A stretch of 64,000 nucleotides of DNA from Sporosarcina sp. Marseille-Q4943 (GTDB lineage Bacteria; Bacillota; Bacilli; Bacillales_A; Planococcaceae). The notes below the pieces were generated by a model, which ran no database searches, was not told the DNA's origin, and saw only the letters and a list, made by a program, of their open reading frames with translations. Numbering within the stretch: position 1 is the first letter of the stretch; every line of letters starts with the position of its first letter. Both the position numbers and the translations under genes were made by a program. Where the stretch lies: positions 620,001 through 684,000 of the forward strand of contig NZ_OX031157.1 in the NCBI RefSeq assembly GCF_943736995.1, written 5' to 3'. Below are positions 17,932 to 26,435 of the stretch, piece after piece.

Positions 17932-19131
17932 TTGGGTAAAGCGTTAATCATTGGAGCAGGTGGAGTAGCAAGTGTAGTTGTGCATAAATGTGTACAAGTA
18001 CCTGATGTATTTGAAGAAATTTGCATCGCGAGCCGTACAAAATCGAAATGTGATGCGTTGAAGGAAAAGCTTGATGGCGGCCGCACAAAAATCCAAACAG
18101 CGCAAGTGGATGCAGACAATGTTGATGAGTTGGTTGAACTGATCAACAGCTTCAAGCCGGACATCGTCATCAATGTCGCATTGCCGTACCAAGACTTGAC
18201 GATCATGGATGCGTGCCTTGCAACTGGTGTCCACTACTTGGATACAGCGAACTACGAGCCACTCGATACAGCGAAATTCGAATATAAATGGCAATGGGCT
18301 TATCGCGAGAAGTTCGAGGAAGCTGGACTTACTGCAATTCTCGGCTGCGGCTTCGACCCAGGTGTAACTGGCGTCTTCTCCGCTTATGCGCAAAAGCATT
18401 ATTTCGACGAAATCCATCAAATTGATATTGTGGACGCTAATGCGGGAGACCATGGCTATCCATTCGCAACAAACTTCAACCCGGAAATCAATATCCGTGA
18501 AATAACGGCTAACGGCCGCTACTGGGAAAACGGTGAGTTCATCGAAACTCCGCCACTTTCCGAAAAACGCGTATACGATCTGCCTGAAATCGGTCCTAAA
18601 GATGTTTACCTTCTCTATCACGAAGAGTTGGAATCACTTGCACAAAATATAAAAGGCATTAAGAAAATCCGTTTCTGGATGACGTTCTCTCAAAACTACT
18701 TGACCCACTTGAAAGTGCTTGAAAATGTTGGCATGACATCGATTGAGCCGATCAATTTCGAAGGTCAAGAAATCGTTCCATTGCAATTCCTGAAGGCAGT
18801 TCTTCCAGATCCTGCTTCCCTCGGGCCACGTACAAAAGGAAAAACAAACATCGGATGTATTTTCCAAGGAACGAAAGATGGTGAGGAGAAAACGTATTAC
18901 GTCTATAACGTATCCGACCACCAGGAATGCTATCGCGAAGTCGGTTCCCAAGCGATTTCCTATACGACTGGCGTGCCAGCGATGATCGGCGCGATGCTCT
19001 TGCTGAAAGGCGAATGGAAAAAGCCTGGCGTTTATAACGTTGAGGAGTTCAATCCGGATCCATTCATGGAAGCATTGAACGAATACGGTCTGCCTTGGCA
19101 GGAAGATTTCAACCCAGAGCTGATCGATTGA
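17932..19131 (+). CDS. Carboxynorspermidine/carboxyspermidine dehydrogenase (saccharopine dehydrogenase family)
   Basis: A 399-residue NAD(P)-dependent enzyme with an N-terminal Rossmann motif (GKALIIGAGGVASVVVHKC), HYLDTANYEP and GCGFDPGVTGVFSAY. The family condenses aspartate semialdehyde with a diamine: putrescine gives carboxyspermidine, diaminopropane gives carboxynorspermidine. Its pairing with the next gene (a matching decarboxylase) separates it from lysine-pathway saccharopine dehydrogenases. It starts with TTG at 17932 behind a weak GGTGGTG site, 18 bases after speB. An alternative substrate is agmatine, via the carboxyaminopropylagmatine route. Confidence 0.85.
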   Translation: MGKALIIGAGGVASVVVHKCVQVPDVFEEICIASRTKSKCDALKEKLDGGRTKIQTAQVDADNVDELVELINSFKPDIVINVALPYQDLTIMDACLATGVHYLDTANYEPLDTAKFEYKWQWAYREKFEEAGLTAILGCGFDPGVTGVFSAYAQKHYFDEIHQIDIVDANAGDHGYPFATNFNPEINIREITANGRYWENGEFIETPPLSEKRVYDLPEIGPKDVYLLYHEELESLAQNIKGIKKIRFWMTFSQNYLTHLKVLENVGMTSIEPINFEGQEIVPLQFLKAVLPDPASLGPRTKGKTNIGCIFQGTKDGEEKTYYVYNVSDHQECYREVGSQAISYTTGVPAMIGAMLLLKGEWKKPGVYNVEEFNPDPFMEALNEYGLPWQEDFNPELID

Positions 19132-19148
19132 TAGGAGGCGTGCAACAA

Positions 19149-20291
19149 ATGAATTTGAATTTCGATCCACATGCAGTCCCCTCCCCTTCGTATGTAGTTG
19201 ACGAAAAGCTGTTGATTAAAAACCTTGAACTGCTGAAGTCGGTGATCGATAGGACAGGCTGTAAAATTCTTTTGGCCCAAAAGGGCTTTTCGATGTTTTC
19301 CGTCTATCCGCTTATCGGGCAATATTTGGACGGCGTGACGTCAAGCGGATTATTGGAAGCTAAGTTAGGATACGAAGAGATGGGGAAAGAAGTGCATACG
19401 TACTCCCCTGCCTTTTCAGAAGCTGATTTTGAAGAAATCCTTTCGTACTCCGATCATCTCGTGTTCAACTCATTTGATCAATGGAGACGTTTCAGAGATA
19501 AAGTGAAAAACTACCCGAAGCCGATTGAATGCGGCATTCGGATCAATCCCGAGTACTCGGAGATTGAAGTCGATATGTATAATCCATGCTTCACATTTTC
19601 ACGTTTCGGCGTGACGCTTGAAAATTTCGAACCGGATGAGCTGGAAGGGATTAGCGGCTTGCATTTCCATACGATGTGCGAGCAGAATTCCGACACGCTT
19701 GCGCGGACAATTCAAGTCGTCGATGAAAAGTTCGGCAAGTATTTGAAAGACATGAAGTGGATCAATTTCGGAGGCGGCCATCATATTACACGTCCTGATT
19801 ATGATATTGAAACACTGATCGAATCCATCTTGTTCATGAAAGAAAAATACGGCCTTGATGTCTATTTGGAGCCGGGTGAAGCAATCGCCTTGAACACTGG
19901 TTTCCTCGTCTCCACTGTGTTGGATACGTTGCATAACGGTATGCCGCTTGCCATTTTGGATACTTCGGCTTCCTGCCATATGCCCGACGTTCTAGAAATG
20001 CCGTACCGTCCCGAAATCGTCGGTGCGGGGCTGCCGAATGAAAAAGCGATCACATATCGGTTCGGCGGACCGACATGCCTTGCGGGGGATGTCATCGGAG
20101 ATTACTCGTTCGATCAGCCGTTGATGCCTGGCGATAAGCTTGTCTTCTGCGACATGGCCCACTATTCCATGGTGAAGAACAACACATTCAATGGCATGGA
20201 ACTACCTGCCATCGTGTTGAATACTGTAGAGAATGGCCCGAAGGTGATCAAAGAATTCGGCTATGAGGACTTTAAAGAGCGTTTGTCGTAA
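19149..20291 (+). CDS. nspC: Carboxynorspermidine/carboxyspermidine decarboxylase
   Basis: A 380-residue fold-III PLP decarboxylase related to DAP decarboxylase. The PLP lysine is in LLAQKGFSMFS; other motifs are INFGGGHH, EPGEAIAL and DMAHYSMVKNNTFNG. It decarboxylates carboxyspermidine to spermidine. The ATG at 19149 has AGGAGG ten bases upstream; an earlier in-frame ATG lies inside the dehydrogenase gene. It is the last gene of the operon and is followed by a terminator. Confidence 0.88.
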   Translation: MNLNFDPHAVPSPSYVVDEKLLIKNLELLKSVIDRTGCKILLAQKGFSMFSVYPLIGQYLDGVTSSGLLEAKLGYEEMGKEVHTYSPAFSEADFEEILSYSDHLVFNSFDQWRRFRDKVKNYPKPIECGIRINPEYSEIEVDMYNPCFTFSRFGVTLENFEPDELEGISGLHFHTMCEQNSDTLARTIQVVDEKFGKYLKDMKWINFGGGHHITRPDYDIETLIESILFMKEKYGLDVYLEPGEAIALNTGFLVSTVLDTLHNGMPLAILDTSASCHMPDVLEMPYRPEIVGAGLPNEKAITYRFGGPTCLAGDVIGDYSFDQPLMPGDKLVFCDMAHYSMVKNNTFNGMELPAIVLNTVENGPKVIKEFGYEDFKERLS

Positions 20292-20293
20292 TA

Positions 20294-20340
20294 GAAAAGG
20301 GTTGCCATGACTTTGAAGTTAAGTCTGGCAGCCCTTTTCA
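20294..20340 (+). terminator. Intrinsic terminator of the polyamine operon
   Basis: AAAAGGGTTGCCA pairs with TGGCAGCCCTTTT around an 18-base loop. It starts three bases after the nspC stop codon. The 3' arm itself supplies the T-tract. Confidence 0.8.
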
Positions 20341-20367
20341 TACACTGATGATACTATTGTTTTAAAG

Positions 20368-20487
20368 TTAAGGTGCACCGGTCAAATTTTTTAAGTCAGT
20401 CGAACCAAAGATGATTAATAGCAATAAGATAATTAAGATGACTATATTTATGAATGAAGTCCCTGAAAAAGTTTTTGTATCTAACAT
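20368..20487 (-). CDS. Small single-pass membrane protein, 39 residues
   Basis: A short open frame with an ATG at 20487 and a GGGGAG ribosome site six bases upstream. It starts two bases after the stop of the 102-residue gene, so the two are coupled. The product has one hydrophobic stretch, INIVILIILLLLIIFG, flanked by polar ends (MLDTKTFSGT at the start, STDLKNLTGAP at the end). No family was recognised; it resembles small sporulation or membrane-embedded peptides only in general form. Confidence 0.6.
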   Translation of the reverse strand: MLDTKTFSGTSFINIVILIILLLLIIFGSTDLKNLTGAP

Positions 20488-20489
20488 TC

Positions 20490-20798
20490 TTATCTCCCCT
20501 GTCCTCTATTCATCCGTTGTTGAATCCCGTCAAATATTTCATCGATTGTAATATCCCCATTTTCATTTAAGAAATCAGCCATTTTATTATTATTTTTTGA
20601 GTCATTTTGGAAAGCGCCGATTAATGTTACCGAAACAGATGGGCTATTACGGTAAAGTTCAACAGAGTCCACTTTTAGTTTGCCCAATAATAGAAGTGAT
20701 GCCGCGATGATCTCCAAATCTTTTCCTTTCAATAGATCGTTTAGGGTATACGATGAATTGACATTTTCATTATTATTCCTTTTATACAACTCAGACAC
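20490..20798 (-). CDS. Hypothetical protein, 102 residues
   Basis: A hydrophilic, Asn-rich protein with no signal peptide. The N-terminal MSELYKRNNNENVNSSYTL is probably disordered. A central hydrophobic helix follows (IIAASLLLLGKL), then VDSVELYRNSPSVSVTLIG. The C-terminus is acidic then basic (ITIDEIFDGIQQRMNRGQGR). I do not recognise a family. Coupling to the 39-residue membrane protein suggests a joint role, perhaps at the membrane or in sporulation. Confidence 0.6.
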   Translation of the reverse strand: MSELYKRNNNENVNSSYTLNDLLKGKDLEIIAASLLLLGKLKVDSVELYRNSPSVSVTLIGAFQNDSKNNNKMADFLNENGDITIDEIFDGIQQRMNRGQGR

Positions 20799-20895
20799 TT
20801 CCTTTTTCGGGTGAGTGACGTTACCCCATCATATTTCAGTGTATGAGCTGATTGACAAAGAAGTGTGTACAATATAGCTCGCCCTGTATATCTCC

Positions 20896-20942
20896 ATAAA
20901 AAAGCCCGGAGTACTGCTTATGACAAGCAGGTTCCGGGTTTT
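20896..20942 (-). terminator. Intrinsic terminator of the copper-amine-oxidase-N-like gene
   Basis: AACCCGGA..CTGCTT pairs with AAGCAG..TCCGGGC and is followed by TTTTTT on the minus strand. It lies about seven bases after the stop codon of the 20949-21902 gene. Confidence 0.86.
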
Positions 20943-20948
20943 GTCGTC

Positions 20949-21902
20949 TTATTGATTTCCTAGGAGCATTTCAAGGACGTCTTCAGATACGTATGTTTTA
21001 TTACCGCCGATCAACTCGGGTGCAACGGTGAATTGTTGGAGGCTTTTATTGTATCCGTACATTTTCTCTCCACGCGTGATGGTAAAAGTGACATTCCCCT
21101 TCGTGAGAAGCGCTCCATTCGTTTCTGGCTGTGATAGTACGTAGTAGCCGAGCTCTTCCGCAACTTTGCGCAATGGAATCATCTTCACGCCATCTTTCAT
21201 ATAATGGTCGTTTTCAATCAGGACTAAAACAGACTCTGGAACTGATGGAGCTTCCTCCGCCTCTTCTCCCTGTTCCTCATCGGTCAATGGATTGAGCGCA
21301 ATGATTTTAGTTGGAGGTGTTTGTGGCGGCAAGCTTTTCGTCGTAATTGAGTAAAACACGACCAATTCTTTATCTTTCAAATCGGCCTTTTCAATTTTTT
21401 CGCCTTGCTGGTTTTCGATTGCCGTCTCTTCTCCTATATTCAGCTTTAATTCTTTGTCCACGCTTAGGAAGTCTTTATCAAATTTACCAACTTTCACACT
21501 GCCAGGCTTTTCTTCATCGATGACAATGAATAATTCGGGCGTAATTTGCGCTGGATAAATCAAGATCATCGGCTTGTTTTTATCATAGTAAGCTTCCACT
21601 TTCATATCCTTTTTCAAGTCGGCCGGTTTCATTTCATTAGTTGTACCGCTATTGAATAGGAGTGTCTTTTCTTGGATACGGAAAATCGTTATGAGCCCTT
21701 GGTCGTTTTCGACAGTTACCATACGTTCATTTTCCTTGTTTTCAATTTCGGTGATAATACCTGTCGCTCTCACGAAATCCGTAGCGTCCTTCACGTCTTC
21801 ATTTTCCATCTGAATCACGTCCTCGTTCGCCTGAACTGCAAAAGGATACCATGCGCTTCCTGCCAATAAGGCTGTTAATGCAACTGCTCCGATTTTCTTC
21901 AT
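20949..21902 (-). CDS. Secreted protein with copper amine oxidase N-terminal-like domain
   Basis: A 317-residue exported protein. The ATG at 21902 is preferred over an earlier one because AGGAGAG precedes it and the signal peptide (MKKIGAVALTALLAGSAWYPFAVQA) follows at once. The middle is a beta-rich region with repeated EKADLKDKEL-type segments, then an acidic linker (EEQGEEAEEAPS). The last ~90 residues match the Cu_amine_oxidN1 domain (DGVKMIPLRKVAEELGY), a wall- or surface-associated module in Firmicutes that does not need copper. The function is unknown. Confidence 0.75.
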   Translation of the reverse strand: MKKIGAVALTALLAGSAWYPFAVQANEDVIQMENEDVKDATDFVRATGIITEIENKENERMVTVENDQGLITIFRIQEKTLLFNSGTTNEMKPADLKKDMKVEAYYDKNKPMILIYPAQITPELFIVIDEEKPGSVKVGKFDKDFLSVDKELKLNIGEETAIENQQGEKIEKADLKDKELVVFYSITTKSLPPQTPPTKIIALNPLTDEEQGEEAEEAPSVPESVLVLIENDHYMKDGVKMIPLRKVAEELGYYVLSQPETNGALLTKGNVTFTITRGEKMYGYNKSLQQFTVAPELIGGNKTYVSEDVLEMLLGNQ

Positions 21903-21965
21903 GTTCTCTCTCTCCTCATATCGAGTATTCAATGAATCAGACGGAGTGCATTGGTAAAAGTTACA

Positions 21966-23189
21966 TTAATTTAACGAAATCACCTTTTCATCCCTTCCAG
22001 CCTTCAATCCACAAATTAAGAAAAACAGTGAACCGATGAGTAAAATGAGCATCGGACTTTTCCAAGAGGATGTGACGTCATGAAGAAGTCCAAAAAGCAC
22101 CGGGCCCGTGGCTGCAAGCATGTAACCCGATGATTGTGCCATGCCCGATAACTCTGCAGCCTCTGTATGCGTCTCTGTCCGCAAGGTGAAAAACATCATC
22201 GCCAATCCGAACGATGCCCCGCCTGCAATACCGATGAAGATCATCCATAAAGGAACGAATGATAATTCCCCGGCGTAAACACCGCCATAGCCGATCAAGT
22301 ATAATGCCGCAGTGCCGATGACGAGCATCCGCTGATCTTTCATTCTTCCTGCAAGGATCGGAATGATGAACGTCATCGGTAATTGTGCAACTTGTAAAAG
22401 TGAAAGCATCCATCCCGCCTTCTCGACTGTCATTCCTTCAGAAACGAGCATTTCGGGCAGCCATGCCGATGTACAGTAAAACAGCAACGACTGCAACCCC
22501 ATGAAAAACGTAACTGCCCAAGCAAGCGGAGAACGCCATAAGAAATTCGGCTTTTCCGCCGATGTTTTGTCAAGTTTCGGTTGCACGGATCGTTTGTTTT
22601 TCAGCTGCGGCGACCATAGGATGACTGCCAGCATGGACAAGGCAGCCCATACCCCTAGTGCTCCTTGCCAACCGAAATCAGTATTTACGACAATCGGTGC
22701 GCTAATTCCCGAAGCGGTCGTCGCTGAAATATTCATAGCAACCGAATAGATCCCTGTCATTACCCCGATATGTAATGGAAAGCTTAATTTTAATAAAGCA
22801 GGCAATAAAACATTACCGAACGCGATTGCGACACCGATCAGGAATGTCCCGACGACTAAAAATAGAATAGAACCTGCTGAGCGGATGACAATCCCGACCG
22901 TCAGCAGACAGAGAGCGACGAAAAGAGTCAACTCCATGCCAAATCGTTTTGACAGTTTCGGTACGAACGGAGATATAAAAGCGAACGCCAACAAGGGAAT
23001 TGTCGTCAAGAAGCCTGCCAGCACATTTGAGATGCCTAGGCTATCTCGTATTGGGCCGATAATCGGTCCAACAGAAGTCAAAGGTGAGCGTAAGGTTGAT
23101 GCGATGAAAATGATGCCGACTATTAATAACCATGTTTTATTCTCGAATCTATGTATTGTTACGTTGCTTTGATTTCCCTCAAGCTTCAT
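21966..23189 (-). CDS. CynX/NimT-type MFS transporter
   Basis: A 407-residue, about 12-helix transporter of the major facilitator superfamily, of the cyanate/nitroimidazole-type (CynX/NimT, Bacillus YycB-like) group. Typical parts are STLRSPLTSVGPIIGPI at helix 1 and LLPALLKLSFP near helix 4. The ATG at 23189 has GGGAG eight bases upstream. The substrate is unknown; CynX itself is linked to cyanate, but no cyanase gene is nearby. Confidence 0.82.
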   Translation of the reverse strand: MKLEGNQSNVTIHRFENKTWLLIVGIIFIASTLRSPLTSVGPIIGPIRDSLGISNVLAGFLTTIPLLAFAFISPFVPKLSKRFGMELTLFVALCLLTVGIVIRSAGSILFLVVGTFLIGVAIAFGNVLLPALLKLSFPLHIGVMTGIYSVAMNISATTASGISAPIVVNTDFGWQGALGVWAALSMLAVILWSPQLKNKRSVQPKLDKTSAEKPNFLWRSPLAWAVTFFMGLQSLLFYCTSAWLPEMLVSEGMTVEKAGWMLSLLQVAQLPMTFIIPILAGRMKDQRMLVIGTAALYLIGYGGVYAGELSFVPLWMIFIGIAGGASFGLAMMFFTLRTETHTEAAELSGMAQSSGYMLAATGPVLFGLLHDVTSSWKSPMLILLIGSLFFLICGLKAGRDEKVISLN

Positions 23190-23258
23190 CGTGTCGTCTC
23201 CCTTATTATGTACATGTCCTATGAGCATACCACAATGGGCGCTCTATCTGAACGACGG

Positions 23259-23296
23259 CAAAAACGGATCTCCTTGTTCCGTGAGATCCGTTTTTC
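23259..23296 (-). terminator. Intrinsic terminator of argCJBD
   Basis: AAAAACGGATCTC and GAGATCCGTTTTT form a 13-bp perfect stem with a ten-base loop. The A/T tracts on both sides make it potentially bidirectional, but only argD (minus strand) ends here. It begins about 15 bases after the argD stop codon. Confidence 0.88.
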
Positions 23297-23310
23297 ATTC
23301 TATGAAAAAG

Positions 23311-24456
23311 TTATATAGTCGTTGGCACGAGCAAAATGGATGTCAGTATCGTAACGGCCTGATCGATTTCCTCTTCGGTCACAGTTAATGGCGGCAGCAT
23401 ACGGATTACGTTGGAACCGGCCTGCACAACGAGCAGTCCCGCTTCTTCCGCTTGGCGAATGAAAGGCGCGACGTCTTCCTTGCAATCGATTCCGATAAGC
23501 AATCCGTTGCCCCGGATATCAAATCGTTCAGGTGGCAGGCACTCATTCAATTTCCGAATCAAAGCATTAGATTTTTCTTGGACATCCTTCAGGAAATCCT
23601 CTGCGAAAACATGATCCACTACCGTTTGAGCAACTGCGACAGCGAGCGGATTCCCGCCGAATGTAGTGCCGTGCGTCCCTGGACCGAATGAATCGAAGAG
23701 TTCTGCTGTTCCGAGCATCGCTCCAATTGGGAAGCCCCCGCCCAATCCTTTGGCGAGCGTCAGTATATCCGGTTTCAATCCTGTCTGCTCGTATGCATAA
23801 CGTGTACCGGTCCTTCCAATTCCTGTCTGCACTTCATCGACAATGCATAAAATCCCTTTCGACTTGCAAATGTCCGAAATGGCGGAAGCAAATTCTGGCG
23901 TGACGGCATGAATGCCCCCTTCACCCTGAATCACTTCCAGCATGATGGCCGCCACATCATCATCGATAGCAGCTTCCAGTTTCGCCGGATCATTGAATGG
24001 AACCGTCTTGAACGTTTCAAGCATCGGTCCGAAGCCCTGCTTTATTTTCTCCTGGCCCGTTGCAGCCATCGCCCCGAATGTACGGCCATGGAATGATTGA
24101 TCGAAAGTAATGATCGTCGTTTTGCCCGAATGCTTCCTCGCAAGTTTAATGGCCGCTTCGTTCGCCTCCGCTCCGCTGTTACAGAAGAAGCTATGTGAGA
24201 AATGCGTGTCTTTCATTAGAGTGGCAGCGAGCTTTTTCTGCTCGGGGCTTTCGAATAAGTTCGATACATGCCAGAGCTTTTCGCTTTGAGCCTGGATCGC
24301 CTTGACGATTGCCGGATGCGCATGACCAAGGCTGACGACAGCGATGCCGCTTGTGAAATCGAGGTACTTCTTGCCGTTCGCATCTTCAACGACTGTCCCC
24401 TCGCCTTTTACAAGGTGCACCGGTCGTCGTGCATAATTATTGAATAACGTACTCAA
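23311..24456 (-). CDS. argD: Acetylornithine aminotransferase
   Basis: A 381-residue class-III PLP aminotransferase that makes N-acetylornithine from the semialdehyde in arginine synthesis. Motifs are FCNSGAEANEAAIKLAR, FHGRTFGAM, VDEVQTGIGRTG and the PLP lysine in LTLAKGLGGGFPIG. The start overlaps the argB stop as ATGA. It is the last gene of argCJBD. Confidence 0.95.
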   Translation of the reverse strand: MSTLFNNYARRPVHLVKGEGTVVEDANGKKYLDFTSGIAVVSLGHAHPAIVKAIQAQSEKLWHVSNLFESPEQKKLAATLMKDTHFSHSFFCNSGAEANEAAIKLARKHSGKTTIITFDQSFHGRTFGAMAATGQEKIKQGFGPMLETFKTVPFNDPAKLEAAIDDDVAAIMLEVIQGEGGIHAVTPEFASAISDICKSKGILCIVDEVQTGIGRTGTRYAYEQTGLKPDILTLAKGLGGGFPIGAMLGTAELFDSFGPGTHGTTFGGNPLAVAVAQTVVDHVFAEDFLKDVQEKSNALIRKLNECLPPERFDIRGNGLLIGIDCKEDVAPFIRQAEEAGLLVVQAGSNVIRMLPPLTVTEEEIDQAVTILTSILLVPTTI

Positions 24457-25232
24457 CTGAAAACCTCCTCCAGTCCGATTGTTGTGCCTGCCAAATGCTG
24501 ATCGACGATTTGGACGGATGGCACACCCGCATCCAAGCAGTCCATTGCGGCATGCACTTTCGGTATCATCCCACCGTATATGTCCCCGGCTTCAATCCAG
24601 TTCACTATATCCCCTGGCGAGACGGCTGTTTGAATTTCATTTCCAATCTTGATTCCCGGTGTATCCGACACAAACACGAGGCTCGTTGCACCAATCGCGA
24701 GTGCAACTTTGCTTGCGACTGTGTCGGCATTAATATTGAGCGGCTTTCCACATTCGGTTGCACCGATACAAGATATGACAGGAACGATTCCAGCTGCGAA
24801 CAACTTCTCGAGCAATCCATCATTCACAGCTTGGATATCACCGACGAAACCGTAATTTTCTTCATCCAGTAATGTACAAGTTAGCAGCTTGCCGTCGAAC
24901 CCACTCAGTCCAACTGCATGGATGTCTGCACCATTCAATTGGTGGACGAGTGATGGATTCACGTCACCGATCAATACATCTTTCACGATGGAGATTGACC
25001 TTTCACAAGTAACGCGTATTCCATTGATGATGTTGGACTCAATGGCATTCTTTTGCAACGCCGCATTAATGGAAGGCCCGCCGCCATGGACGATGACGAT
25101 TTCCTTGCCTTCACTTTGCATTTCTTGAAACTTCTTAAAAAAACCGCTTTGCAACCCTTCGAGCATGCTGCCCCCAAGTTTAATGACAATCCGCTTACGA
25201 TCGGTATGAAGCATTGATTTGGACGTAGTCAT
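24453..25232 (-). CDS. argB: Acetylglutamate kinase
   Basis: A 259-residue amino-acid kinase with IKLGGSML, IVHGGGPSINAAL, NINADTVASKVA and GGMIPKVHAA. It phosphorylates N-acetylglutamate. The start is uncertain: ATG 25232 overlaps argJ by 38 bases and has GGGGG about 11 bases upstream; ATG 25211 gives a length closer to homologues but has no ribosome site. The earlier start is given. Confidence 0.93.
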   Translation of the reverse strand: MTTSKSMLHTDRKRIVIKLGGSMLEGLQSGFFKKFQEMQSEGKEIVIVHGGGPSINAALQKNAIESNIINGIRVTCERSISIVKDVLIGDVNPSLVHQLNGADIHAVGLSGFDGKLLTCTLLDEENYGFVGDIQAVNDGLLEKLFAAGIVPVISCIGATECGKPLNINADTVASKVALAIGATSLVFVSDTPGIKIGNEIQTAVSPGDIVNWIEAGDIYGGMIPKVHAAMDCLDAGVPSVQIVDQHLAGTTIGLEEVFS

Positions 25233-26421
25233 ATGTCAAATCGCACCCCCATGCTATTCCATGCCCATTTCCTTTATTCAGTCCAACGAAGATCTTCACT
25301 TCCGGTTGCTTTAAATAAAGCAGCAGATCCTCCTCCGAGAAGTTGACCGGCTCGCCATCCGTTACAACTGTCGTGTCACCAATTTTAATCGTAATCCCTA
25401 CTGGATCGACAGACGCTCCGCTATACCCAACCGCTGCGATGACCCTTCCCCAGTTCGCATCGCAACCGAATACCGCCGTTTTGACGAGAGGAGATCCGAC
25501 GACCGTCTTGGCAATTATTCTCGCTTCGGCATCCGTCAAAGCTCCAGCCACTTCCACTTCGATAAGCTTCGTCGCCCCTTCCCCATCTTTTGCAATCATT
25601 TTTGCAAGATCTTGAGCGACCGCGTGCAATGTTTGGACGAATGAGCCCCAGTCAGGATGGGCAGGAGACAATGATTGATTGCCCGCCATGCCGTTCGCTA
25701 GCACGAGGACCATGTCGTTCGTCGAAGTATCTCCATCGACCGTGATGGAATTGAATGTCATATCGGTCACGGACTTCAACGCTCCCTGCAAATGACCGGA
25801 GTCGATGTTGGCATCCGTCGTAATGAAGCCGAGCATTGTTGCCATATTCGGTTCGATCATTCCAGAACCTTTCGCTGTTCCCGCGATGATGACTTCCTTG
25901 CCATCGACTTCCGTACGGTATGCCGTGTTTTTCATGACGGTATCTGTCGTCAAAATCGCTTGAGAAAATTGGATTGAACCTTCAAGGGTGCTTGTCGGCT
26001 CGAGCTGACTGATTCCTTTCAGCAAAGGCTCCATATTCAATTTCTCACCAATGACACCTGTTGACGCAACTCCGACCAAGTTCGGGTCAATGCCGAATTG
26101 TTCGGCCGCCTTTTCCTGCATTGTGAGCGCATCAATCATGCCCTGTTTCCCGGTACATGCATTTGCGTTGCCTGAATTGATGATGACCGCTTGCATTTGC
26201 CCGGTTTGGTGTACAACTTCCTTTGTCACTACAAGAGGGGCCGCTTGGATGGCGTTCGTCGTGAAAACACCTGCCACACTCGCAGGAACTTCACTGAGCA
26301 ATACCGCCAAATCGTATTTCTTATGCTTCAATCCGCAATGGATGCCGACCGCTTTGAACCCTTTAGGTGTTGCTATATTTTTTCCTGAGATGCGTTTCAA
26401 TTGTTGAACAGCTACCGCCAT
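25195..26421 (-). CDS. argJ: Bifunctional glutamate N-acetyltransferase/ornithine acetyltransferase
   Basis: A 408-residue ArgJ. It cleaves itself at the Ala-Thr bond in EPNMATMLGFI to give alpha and beta chains. It recycles the acetyl group between acetylornithine and glutamate. No argA-type synthase is present here, so the cyclic pathway is used. It starts with ATG behind AGAGGAGGAAT and lies 14 bases after argC. Motifs TTNAIQAAPL and NSGNANACTG are clear. Confidence 0.95.
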   Translation of the reverse strand: MAVAVQQLKRISGKNIATPKGFKAVGIHCGLKHKKYDLAVLLSEVPASVAGVFTTNAIQAAPLVVTKEVVHQTGQMQAVIINSGNANACTGKQGMIDALTMQEKAAEQFGIDPNLVGVASTGVIGEKLNMEPLLKGISQLEPTSTLEGSIQFSQAILTTDTVMKNTAYRTEVDGKEVIIAGTAKGSGMIEPNMATMLGFITTDANIDSGHLQGALKSVTDMTFNSITVDGDTSTNDMVLVLANGMAGNQSLSPAHPDWGSFVQTLHAVAQDLAKMIAKDGEGATKLIEVEVAGALTDAEARIIAKTVVGSPLVKTAVFGCDANWGRVIAAVGYSGASVDPVGITIKIGDTTVVTDGEPVNFSEEDLLLYLKQPEVKIFVGLNKGNGHGIAWGCDLTYDYVQINASYRS

Positions 26422-26435
26422 ACCAATTCCTCCTC

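Noticed and set aside
22078..22413. Minus-strand His/Arg-rich open frame inside the CynX-type transporter gene
   Set aside because: Out of frame with the transporter, whose membrane-helix pattern continues through this region.
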